Positions 42,716-52,809 of a stretch of 64,000 bases of DNA are shown in pieces (position 1 is the first letter of the stretch; each line of letters begins with the position of its first letter). Both the position numbers and the translations under genes were made by a program. Location: contig CM075345.1 in the NCBI GenBank assembly GCA_037693485.1, positions 8,153,501-8,217,500 on the forward strand, written 5' to 3'. This DNA is from Kitagawia praeruptora. Taxonomy: Eukaryota; Streptophyta; Magnoliopsida; Apiales; Apiaceae. The notes under the pieces were generated by a model. The model was not told the origin of the DNA, searched no databases, and saw only the letters and a list, made by a program, of their open reading frames with translations.

Positions 42716-43840
42716 TATGAGACAGTTTTGCAAAACTATTGTGAAGGTTACAGATATCAAATATACCTTTATAGACTCTGACATCTAAAGAATGTATATA
42801 TTTGCAGCAACTAAGTTCGCATGGTCATCTGGGAAATTGAAATGTTTTTCTTAACATTGTCGTTATCTTAATTCACTCCAGCTGCAATAGGCTATATATG
42901 TAGCAGAGAATAATCCAGAACACTCTCCAAAACATACTAATATGAAGTATCACAACAAAAAACAGAATACTTAGAATTCTGAATTATTATCAAAGTACAA
43001 TGAAACATAGATGAAATTTGTTTTTCCAAGGGTGTATTAAGGTTTGAGGAGTCTAAAAACAAGACCAGTCTACTGGAAAGTTTCTTTACAGATAACTAAA
43101 TTATGTAAGATAATAATAAAGTTTCAGATAGAAATTATTTTTAATATCCCGGTGAAGAACTCGATTGACATGACAGTAATGAAACCCTGGTCAGTAATTG
43201 CTTCATATAACACTGCAAATAGATATTATCAGCTAAATATCAGATTGAGAGAGAGAGAGAGAGAGGTACATACAACACCCATGAATCGCTGGATCTGGAA
43301 CAAGTCAAGCATCAAAAACCTTTGAACTGAAAAATCCCCAAATCGTAGAAACTAGGTTTGTAACCAATAAAATCATTCACAGTGATTAATAAATTTAAAT
43401 CGCCAGTTTGCAATCGAAGATTAAAAAGAGAATGAAACAATTGGCCGAATTTTGAAAGTTGAGGCAACAGAAAATTGACAGATCTTAGATGTGAGGCATA
43501 AGAATAGAGCACCTAGGCTTGAGTTTGTATTTGTGTGTGTGAAAGATACTATTGAGTACAAAGAGGTAAGGGGGGAAGTGAAATTTGGGTATGGGGGGAT
43601 TTAAGTTTAGTGAAATTTGAAGAAAATTTGGGTTTGTTCGATAAAATGAAGGAGGGAAAATAGAAGAGGGAAATGAAAATAAAATTTTTTATAAAATAAC
43701 TTTTTTACTAATTTTATAAAATAATTTTTATTTCAGAAATATTAAATTAATTAGCTTTCTATAAAATATATTTAATTGAATGATATTCTCAAATTTTCAA
43801 TAAATAAAAAAATTAATTTGATTGGAGATTTTAGAAGATC
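42716..43840. other. CACTA interior without a recognised gene
   Basis: It contains a short (GA)n run (43243-43265) and AT-rich DNA. It could include leader or promoter sequence of a captured gene, but nothing can be supported. Confidence 0.4.
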
Positions 43841-44229
43841 ACTACTATATTGACTAGTACCCGTAAGGGCCGTAACTAGTGCTTTGTCACGGATAATTGT
43901 TTCTATTTTTTCTAAAATATTTCTCGACAATCCAACCTTAAGGATGTCAAGATATATCTAATATAATGAAATTCACAAATTTTCAAAAAATAAAAATTAA
44001 TTTGGTTTGTAAAATTTAATATTTAATAAACGAAGTGGTTTTGCTAAACAAAGTGGTTATTTCTCCAATACCATTGTCTTCATTAATACCAGACAACGAT
44101 TTTGGACAAATAAACCGTTGTCTGATAATAGACAACGGTATTTTAACAAATACAGTTGTAATGTGAAGCTTCAGACAACGATATGTAATAAAGATACCGT
44201 TGTCTGACACTAGTTATGTTTTTTTTAAC

Positions 44230-45425
44230 ATAAATATAAATTAACATAACAAATTTGAAATTTTTTAATGATATATTCAGTCACATTTCTCGATGATCCA
44301 AAAGTAGGGATGTCAAGATATATCTAATATATTGATATTCCCAAAATTTCAAAAATAAAAAATTGATTTGGATGGAGATCTTAGTAGATCACTAGTATAT
44401 TGACTAGTATCCGTAACTAGTGCTTTGTCATGGATTGTTGTTTCCATTTTTAAAAAAAAAAAATCTCGACAATCCAACCTTAAGGATGTCAAGATATATC
44501 TAATATAACGATATTCACAAATTTTCAAAAAATAAAAAATTAATTTGGTTGGAGATCTTAGTATATCACTAGTATATTGACCAGTACTTGTAACTCGTGC
44601 TTTGTTACTGATTATTGTTTCTATTTTTTAAAACTATTTCTCGACGATTCAACCGTACGGATGTTAAGATATATCTAATACATTGATATTCCCAAATTTT
44701 CAAAAAATAAAAAATTAATTTGGTTGGAGATCTTAGTAGATCACTAGTATATTGACTAGTACCTGTAACTCGTGCTTTGTCACTGATTATTGTTTCTATT
44801 TTTTAAAAACTATTTCTCGACGATCCAACCGCATGGATCTTAAGATATATCTAATATATTGATATTCCCAAATTGTCAAACAATAAAAAATTAATTTGGT
44901 TAGAGATCTTAGTAGATCACTAGTATATTGACCAGTACCCGTAACTCGTGAGTTGTCACTGATTATTGTTTCTATTTTTTAAAAATATTTCTCGACGATC
45001 CAGCCGTACGGATGTTAAGATATATCTAATATATTGATATTCCCAAATTTTCAATAAATAAAAATTTAATTTGATTGGAGATCCTAGTAGATTAATACTA
45101 TATTGACTAGTACTCTTAACTAGTTCTTTGTCACGGTTTGTTGTTTCTATTTTTCTAAAAATATTTCCCGACAATCTAACTTTACGGATGTCAAAATATA
45201 TCTAATATAATGATATTCACAAATTTTCAAAACATAAAAAAATGATTTGGTTAGAGATCTTAGTAGATCACTAGTATATTGACTAGTACCCTTAACTAGT
45301 GCTTTATCACGGATTGTTGTTTCTATTTTTCTAAAAATGGATCTCGACAATCCAACTTTAAGGATGTCAAGATATATCTAATATAATGATATTCACAAAT
45401 TTTCAAAAAATAAAAAATAAATTTG
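44230..45425. repeat. Tandem array of about 176-bp units in the CACTA interior
   Basis: The motif GACTAGTA/GACCAGTA recurs at about 44402, 44579, 44754, 44930, 45104 and 45281 (spacings 174-177 bp); a displaced copy lies at 43852. Each unit carries CTTAGTAGATCACTAGTAT, GTAACT(A/C)GTGCTTTGTCAC and ATGT(C/T)AAGATATATCTAAT. The array is AT-rich and non-coding; ORFs in it are repeats of the same frame. Confidence 0.85.
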
Positions 45426-46661
45426 GTTTGTAAAATTTAATATTTAATAAACGAAGTGGTCTTGCTAAACGAAGTGATTATTTGTCAAATACCGTTGTCT
45501 CGAGTGATACCAGACATGGATTCCGGCCAACTTCGATTCTAAACCAAACTCAACGTTTAATAACTCAAAACAAAGCTGAGAACATCAGCAAACTAACCCC
45601 CATAATCACGTATACGAAAAATCATTGAACAATCAAATTTAACTTCGAGTTAATATCCGAAAATTATGAAATAATGAACCAAGCATATTCGAATATACAC
45701 ACACACATAAACATGTAGTACAGATCATGAGATTCAATTTGATTACTCATATGAAGGATTTGAATTTCAGAATCACCTTCAAAAGGATGTTTGATCTTCA
45801 AGAACTTCAAGAACTATTTCTAAAAATGCTGTGCTTAATATCACACAACATTTTTTATAACAAAACTGTTGTCTGATTTTTTTCATTGTTTCCCACCAAA
45901 TCTAATTCAATTTTTTCATTTCCCACCAAATTCAATTCAAATTATTTCATTATTTCCCACCAAATTCAATTCAAAATTTTCTGTAGTTCAGATAACGGTT
46001 TCTTGAAATTACGTTGTCTGATAAAATCATTCAGACAACACAATTGGAACATTGTCTGAAGTCTCTTCACACAATGTTATTTTGTAAACCGTTGTCTTGT
46101 CCAACTTGTTTGCACAACGGCAATTAAAACATTGTCTGAAGTCTTTTCACACAACAGCATAAAAAACACCATAAAGAAAACACTTGTCTGATTCAGTTTG
46201 TTAGACAACAGAATAAACCCCGTTGTCTGAAGGCTGGATCAGACAATGTTTAAAAAAAAAAAAAAAACTCTTGTCTGTTGATTTCGAACAACACTTTTTC
46301 CACTTTACGTTGTCTGATGAGTGTTGTCTGATGTTGTTTTTTTTGTAGTGTATGTACAAAACTGTAATGCACTAGAGACTACATTGTGTTCTCTCTCTTA
46401 TATATATTTCATTCAGCTGAGATTATAATTTATAGGAAAAACTACAAAGCAAAAGAATAATTAACAATGCTAGAAAATAGGATCCTGGAACTACCTTCCT
46501 TATTCAACTCCACAACTTATTCTGACTCCCAGCAATCACTCTACGCGTATAAGACTAAATCAGCTGAGACACTTATGTATGACTCAGCACAGACACTCGA
46601 CAATGACTCATACACGACACTCAATTATTCAAATACAAGTTTTAGATTAAAAATTCCAACA

Positions 46662-47318
46662 ATCACCCCTTTAATCTGAAACTTGTCTTAACAAATCCTA
46701 CCAGCCCGTATGGCTCTCAACTTAGCCCGTATGGCCCTTTCAAATTCGCATGTATGGCTCTTTTGTTTGCCCGTCTGACAAGTTCATAATTTGCCCATCT
46801 GGCAAACATTTTTGCCCATCTGGCAATCAGCCCGTATGGCTTTCGTCTTGTCCGTCTGACACTACAAACTTGCCCGTCTGGCACTACAAACTTGCCCGTC
46901 TGGCACTATTTATCCACAAAACTCCGATTTGCACAACAGAATGGTTGTTGTGCACACATGAACAAACCAAACTCAGCACCATCTTCTCTTTCACACAAGC
47001 TCTACACCCACTTCTTCAACCTCCATAAAAGCCTCTACACAAATATGAACGGAACACAAGACACTATGCTGTCTCTTGTTTCCAGCAGCTCCTGGAACAA
47101 CAACTGCACCTCAAACAACACCAAATTATGTTCAACAATGGACTCTCCTGCCCTCACAAGCACATGATGACACTAAACAACCAAAAACTTGGCAAAATAA
47201 TAAATTCTCTGACTGAGACCATTGATCAAACACTTGGCGTGCAGAACCAATAATAAAAGCTCAAGAACAACATCAACAATGGCGGAAACAAACCGAACGA
47301 GGTCCTCGAGAATCGCCA
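46662..47318 (-). other. Internal region of the small LTR element, with an 11-bp repeat cluster
   Basis: There is no gag or pol. From 46703 to about 46905 the plus strand has some ten copies of variants of GCCCGTMTGGC (GCCCGTATGGC, GCCCGTCTGGC, GCCCATCTGGC), partly as a 21-bp tandem repeat. The remaining sequence shows no gene. Confidence 0.7.
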
Positions 47319-47332
47319 GCTCTAATACCACA

Positions 47333-47715
47333 TATTGAAATCAAACATTGAAGATATAAAACAAAGAACTAAACTAGGATTGAATAACAAGATGAAGGCT
47401 GAAATATGTACAAAACTGTAATGCACTAGAGACTACATTGTGTTCTCTCTCTTATATATATTTCATTCAGCTGAGATTACAATTTATAGGAAAAACTACA
47501 AAGCAAAAGAATAATTAACAATGCTAGAAAATAGGATCCTGGAACTACCTTCCTTATTCAACTCCACAACTTATTCTGACTCCCAGCAATCACTCTACGC
47601 GTATAAGACTAAATCAGCTGAGACACTTATGTATGACTCAGCAGAGACACTCGAGAATGACTCATACACGACACTCAATTATTCAAATACAAGTTTTAGA
47701 TTAAAAATTCCAACA
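47333..47715 (-). repeat. Uninterrupted LTR of the small LTR element (383 bp)
   Basis: It matches 39553-39627 joined to 46354-46661. On the minus strand it starts TGTTGGAATTTTTAATC and ends TTTCAATA. The primer site is 2 nt beyond. Confidence 0.88.
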
Positions 47716-47720
47716 TAATA

Positions 47721-49052
47721 TACATTTATTTACTTTAATATAATTTGAATATATCTTTCTACAGTGGAGCATTCGATGGATTAGGTTTTGTATTAAATAG
47801 AAAATTTCTAATATTGAAATAATGTTTAGTATTTTAAAACTAAACTAAGAATTGATAAATTTTTTTTAAAATAATTAGATTTATATATCTTATAATAAAT
47901 TTTGATCAATTAGTGAGCAATAATCGAACTAGGTGATACGGATAAACTTTTACACTCACAATATTCATCAAACCAAAAAAAAATCAACTTGTTCAGTTCA
48001 ATTAATTACCATTTAAACAGAAATTTGATAAAAACTCAAACTTCATATTATATCCTATAATAAAAGAAACTTTAGGTGGTTGTCGTTTGGTCATAAGAAT
48101 TTAAAAATAAATATTATATCCTATATATATAAAGTAAATATTATATCCTATATATATAATTGGCATAAGAAGTCGAAGTTATAGAAAAAAAAAGTTTTTA
48201 TAGCACAAAACTTACGCACAATTAACAAACAAAGATAAAATAAAATATGTCACAAATTCATTCTTTACATATAATAAAAGCATATCATCAAAATTTCAAC
48301 CCAAAAAGTAAATTTTTAAAAAATAAGAATTTACATTTAATTACAAAATAATTTTTTTTAAAGAATATATCTGGTAAAACAAGATATTAAAAAAGTAATA
48401 AAAAACATGTCATAATTGGAAATGACACCAAAATTCAACAAAATATAATTTCAAAAAATATTTAAATTTAGAAAACTGAAATCAACAATAAACTTTAATA
48501 TAATGTACTTAAAACAAATATAAACCAACACAAAAATTTAAAAGATAGTACACACTTTCTTTAAAAAAAAAAAAAGAACAAATGTTTGTTAAATTACAAT
48601 AAGTTCCCACATGTCTAAAATATATTGTATATATTCTAATAAATAGAAGAAAACACGCCAAAAAATATGAAACATTAAACTATATGTAAGGCTAAACCTT
48701 AAAATATAATTTACAAAAAATTGTTTACCAAATAAAAGTGATTTAAAAAAACATTATTTTTATAAAAATCATTAAAGATTCTATTTTTAGATTTGACAAC
48801 ATATGTTTTTAGAATTAACAAACAAAGACAAAATAATAAAAAATCATGATTAAAAATAAGTCGCAAATCTATTACCATATATTAAACTTCAACACAAGGG
48901 CAAAGTAAACCATTTTAATGGGTGTGAAATTACAATTTTACCCCTATTTTTAAAAAATTACAAAAGTGTCATATTTTAATAATTATGTTAAAAATAATGA
49001 ATGACAAGAAATCTAATATTTACCGACTAGTAATTTATCTACCATTGTATAT
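47721..49052. other. Gene-free AT-rich repeat DNA
   Basis: The part at 48415-48600 repeats 28530-28750 (AAATTCAACAAAATATAATT, then ATATAAACCAACACAAAAAT). No gene is seen. Confidence 0.5.
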
Positions 49053-49230
49053 TACTCCCTCCGTTCCTAAAAAGATTTCCTGTTTACTTTGGACACGTTT
49101 GCCAACGTACACTTTTAATCGTTAATATCTTTAATTTCGTATTAGTATTAAATATAAAAACTTCACTGTAATAAAGTACTAATAAATACGAATCCAACAA
49201 ATCACTCATGACTATATTTTATCTTATAAA

Positions 49231-51414
49231 CTAGTCGATAAAGCCGCGCTTCGCGGCGGCGTTACAATATTTTTTAAAAAAATTCAATATATTGATGTTA
49301 TATTATAATATTAATATTAAACTTTAATAATTAAATAATCTTCTCTAATGAATCAATTTCTTGTTAAACACGATTCTTTCGATTGAGCCGCTCTCTCGTT
49401 AAAACCTAAATCCCAACTTTAACATATATTATAAAGACTTATATAATAATTTTTATCCACAAAATCGAACCATAAAACTTAAAAAAAATTATGACATCAG
49501 CATCAAATTCTAATAGTTATACAATCTTTTCTAGTGAGCAGTCTTCCCGTTAAACACGTTTCGAGCCGCTCTTATTTGGAATCGAAATTCTAACTTCATT
49601 ATATAAAGCGAGTAAATTCCAATTTTATATTCTTTAAACTTTCTAATATTTTGGAGTTTTAAAAGATGAAAATACATCTTATATTATCTGTATATTATAG
49701 ATATTCCTGTATTTAAAGCTTCCGCATAGGAATGTCTTTCTGTTATGTTAACATATCAAAAAAAAAATTAATAAGAAGACTTTTCGTGACAGGAATAATA
49801 TTAAATTTATGGATATATTTTTCTAAGCAAGTATAATTAACTTGTATAAAAATGTTAAAATAAAGGATTTCTAGGAAAAAAGGATATACCTTTTAAAAAA
49901 TCGTATAAAACGACTCCATCGTACTCTTATTCTACTTCCAATAAAATATTTTATTTTATGTATTCCTTATATATTCAAACATCTTTTATACGGCCTTCTC
50001 TAATGAACCGCTTACTCATTAAACACGATTATTACTATTGATCTACTCTCTCGTTAAGACCAAAAAAACCTAACTTTTACATATATCACTTGTATGATAA
50101 TGTTTATCTATAAAAATCAAATCCTAAAAATAAAATGAATTTATAACATCATCAATATAATATTTTAATAGCTAATACCTTTTTGTAAAAAAAATAGCTA
50201 ATACCCTAAAAATAAAATGAAATTTTTAACATCAATATGATATTGTAATCCGGATCAATTCTTTTCTTTTTAAATCCGATGACTTTTTCTATGACAATAG
50301 TATTGGATTTTTTAACAAATTTTCTTAACAGAAGTATAATTAACTAATATAAAAAGTCTAATTTAAGAAGATCGTACTTTCTATAAATATTTACTTATAT
50401 GTCTGCTCAATATATTCAAATACATATTTTAATGGGTAAAAGGAATCTAAAGGTACCTTTAGATAAATTTCCTAAAGTTAATATAATAAGTCAACGAAGA
50501 TACAATGAAAATTAATAAAAAAAATATTTTTCATTAACGAAATTTGATTTTACAATGTTGAATACAATCTCATCATCAAATAATGCATGTTAGCAATTTT
50601 ATTTTTTAAGTTTAAAATGGTCATATTTTTGTTTTTTTAATTCTATTTAAAAAATGTGAAGAACTTACATAAATACACACTTAGTCACTTAACTTTAGGA
50701 AATTTATCTAAAGTTAACTTTAGATACCCTTTACCCTATTTTAATTCCAATATAACGTTTATTTATATGTTTTTTTCTATAAAATTGAAAATCTATTCTA
50801 CTTCCAATATAACTTTTAATCATATGCCTTGTAAATACTCATTCTACTTCCAATAGAACTTATAATCATATAATTTAAGAATGTTTATTTATTTGTTTTT
50901 TCTATAAAATTGAAAATCTATTCTACTTCCAATAGAACTTTTAATCATATGCCTTGTAAATACTTATTCTACTTCCAATAGAACTTATAATCATATAATT
51001 TAAGAAGATCGTACTTTCTATAAAATATTTAATTATATGTCTGCTCTATATATTCGAACACCTATTCTACTTCTAATAGAACTTTTATTTATATGTTTTT
51101 TCTATAAATTCGAACTATTATTCTCTATAAATTCGAACTCCTATTCTACTTCCTATAGAACTTTTAAACATATGTCTTATAAATACTTATTCTATTTCTA
51201 ATAGAACTTCTAATCATATGTCTTCCATATAAATTCAAACTCTTCTTCTCTATAAATTCGAACACTTATTCTACTTCTAATATGTTAAATGATATTTTGA
51301 TATTTATTAGTGTTTAAAATTTAAAAATTCTAGAAAATTAGAAAAATAGATTAAGACGATCTTAGAGCGCCACCTAAACTCCCGCGTACCCTCCTTTATA
51401 TATATATATATTGA
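49231..51414 (-). mobile_element. Non-autonomous Helitron, 2.2 kb
   Basis: On the minus strand it begins TCAATATATATATATATAAA at 51414. It ends with the hairpin GCCGCG-AAG-CGCGGC, then TTTATCGACTAG at 49231. The host dinucleotide is A/T (A at 49230, T at 51415), as for Helitrons, with no target duplication. No Rep/helicase is encoded. The interior has repeated TTCTACTTCCAATAGAACTT units (50800-51290) and diverged AAACACGATT...GAGCCGCTCT repeats (49370, 49555, 50010). Confidence 0.8.
50434..50736. mobile_element. Mutator-type MITE, 303 bp, nested in the Helitron
   Basis: A perfect 9-bp duplication TATTTTAAT lies at 50425-50433 and 50737-50745. The terminal inverted repeats extend about 50 bp (GGGTAAAAGGAATCTAAAGG against GGGTAAAGGGTATCTAAAGT, then AGATAAATTTCCTAAAGTTA in both). 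A 9-bp duplication with long inverted repeats is the MULE signature. Confidence 0.85.
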
Positions 51415-51547
51415 TTATACGTAAATTAGTAGTCAACGCTTATAATGAACAGTCCCCAAAGTCAAAACCAGAAGGTTTTTAGGAACAGAGGGAGTAGTAG
51501 ATAAAAAAAACTTTTACTTACCAATAGTTATATGTGCAGATTATTAG

Positions 51548-52345
51548 AGCATCTCCAACCACCACCACCTGTTAGGTAAAAAGTCTAGGTGGCACTATGA
51601 TATACATATTAGCTAAAAAAATATACCCCTCCAACCACAAGACCTGTTAGCAAAAATTATAGATACTCCCTCCGTCTCTTTATTCTTTTCCCGTTTGACT
51701 AAAAACACGGGTTTTAAGACAATTGGTAATGAATATTGTTTTTTTATGGAGTAGTGGATATTGAATATTGTTTTTAAGAAGTAGTGGGTATTGAATATTG
51801 TTTTTAAGGAGTAGTGGGTGGAGTAGTGGGTATTGAATATAGTTTTTAAAGAGTAGTGAATGGATAGTGGGTATTGAATATTGTTTTTAAGGAGTAGTGG
51901 GTGGAGTAGTGGATATTGAATATTGTTTTTAAGGAGTAATGAGTGAAGTAGTGGGTATTGAACATTGTTTTTAAGGAGTAGTGGGTGGAGTAGTGGGTAT
52001 TGAATATTATTGTTTATGGCTTAAAATAGAAAGGGGAAGAGTATTTTGATAGTCCCGATTTAGTAAACAGGAAATGTTTTAAGAGACAGAGGGAGTATCC
52101 TTTATTTCATCTTCTATATCTGTTGAGTCTGTAGCCATTATCTAAAATATCCACGTCACTTTTTTACCTTATTTAAATTATATCCATGGTGAAGTAACAA
52201 TAAAGATGAACCAAAATAATTATAAAATACTATTTTTAAATTATAGCTAATCATTATTGCTAACACCATTGGAACACAATGTGTTACAGCTTCAGTAAAT
52301 TTTAGCTAACACTTATTTTAGCTAACCATTATACCTCCGACGCTC
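51548..52345. mobile_element. PIF/Harbinger MITE, disrupted by a Stowaway
   Basis: The ends are GAGCATCTCCAACCACC and, in reverse, GAGCGTCGGAGG, flanked by TTA (51545-51547, 52346-52348). Without 51666-52095 and its TA copy the element is about 366 bp. It belongs to the same family as 6197-6681. Confidence 0.75.
51666..52095. mobile_element. Stowaway MITE with an internal minisatellite, 430 bp
   Basis: The ends are CTCCCTCCGTCTCTTTATTC and, in reverse, CTCCCTCTGTCTCTTAAAAC, flanked by TA (51664-51665, 52096-52097). From about 51730 to 52015 it contains repeated units of GGAGTAGTGGGTATTGAATA and TTGTTTTTAA in variable order. It sits inside the PIF MITE. Confidence 0.88.
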
Positions 52346-52809
52346 TTAGTAGATAAATATATGATCTTTCAAATTGTATATAGCAAACTACACCGAACCC
52401 ACCTCAATAACAGGGATTAAAAAACTCTCCAAACTTTATCTATACTAGCCTATAACGATGCATGATTACCGTAAACTGTTTAACTATATTTCATTGTTAA
52501 TTTTATGTTGTATATATGTTTTATTATTAGAATATTTTTTTAACTTTATAAAATCTTATGAATATAAATATTATTTTAATTATTACTTTAAAATACATAT
52601 GTACATTTAAAAATATTACATAAAAGTAGTTTTTTTATCTTTTATTTAGTAGAAAGAGTGAAATTTATCTAATCATATAGACTTTTTCGATTTTTATACA
52701 AAATTTTCTATTGTAAGTGTTGGTCAATTACAATCATCATAAAACTACAGTGATACAATTGGTTTCCCTCTACACATCTCAAAACTCATATACAACAATT
52801 TCTTATACC
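52346..52809. other. Spacer downstream of the GLE1-like gene
   Basis: AT-rich, with a weak Helitron-like terminus string (CTAGCCTATAACGATGCATG near 52446). It presumably holds the 3'UTR of the GLE1-like gene near 52700-52809. Confidence 0.4.

Larger units (their letters stand above)
39628..46350. mobile_element. Gene-capturing CACTA (En/Spm-like) transposon, 6.7 kb
   Basis: The ends are CACTACAAGGAATTTCG (39628) and, in reverse, CACTACAAAAAAAACAACA (46350). The 3-bp duplication TAT lies at 39625-39627 and 46351-46353. Subterminal regions (39650-40270, 44080-44215, 45480-46340) are packed with (T)CAGACAACGG and CCGTTGTCTGA motifs in both orientations, as CACTA elements are. The same string interrupted here is intact at 47333-47715, which proves the insertion. 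The interior has no recognisable transposase, but carries exon fragments of at least three host genes on the minus strand and a 176-bp tandem array. Confidence 0.95.
39553..47715 (-). mobile_element. Small non-autonomous LTR element split by a CACTA transposon
   Basis: The LTR copies are 39553-46661 (interrupted by 39628-46350 plus a TAT duplication) and 47333-47715. The element is on the minus strand: primer site TGGTATTAGAGC at 47319-47330 and polypurine tract AAAGGGGTGAT next to 46661. The 5-bp duplication TAATA flanks it (39548-39552, 47716-47720). The internal region is only about 670 bp with no gag or pol. LTR ends are TG...TA rather than TG...CA. The LTR copies differ at about three positions by eye. 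It is of TRIM/small-LARD kind. Confidence 0.82.
49055..51494. mobile_element. Stowaway (Tc1/mariner) MITE, expanded by a nested Helitron
   Basis: The ends are CTCCCTCCGTTCCTAAAAA and, in reverse, CTCCCTCTGTTCCTAAAAA, with TA on both sides (49053-49054, 51495-51496). Removing 49231-51414 leaves about 256 bp, a normal Stowaway size. The inner TIR sequence continues to pair (ACTTTGG on both arms). Confidence 0.85.

Noticed and set aside
45147..45350. ORFs with MSRSIFRKIE/MSGNIFRKIE starts
   Set aside because: They are frames of neighbouring copies of the 176-bp repeat and not genes.
44230..45425. CRISPR-like array
   Set aside because: The units are 176 bp, diverge throughout, have no unique spacers, and lie in a CACTA element of a plant genome.
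46467..46679. Small ORF repeated at 47521-47718
   Set aside because: It is the same stretch in the two LTR copies, has no family features and contains LTR end sequence.
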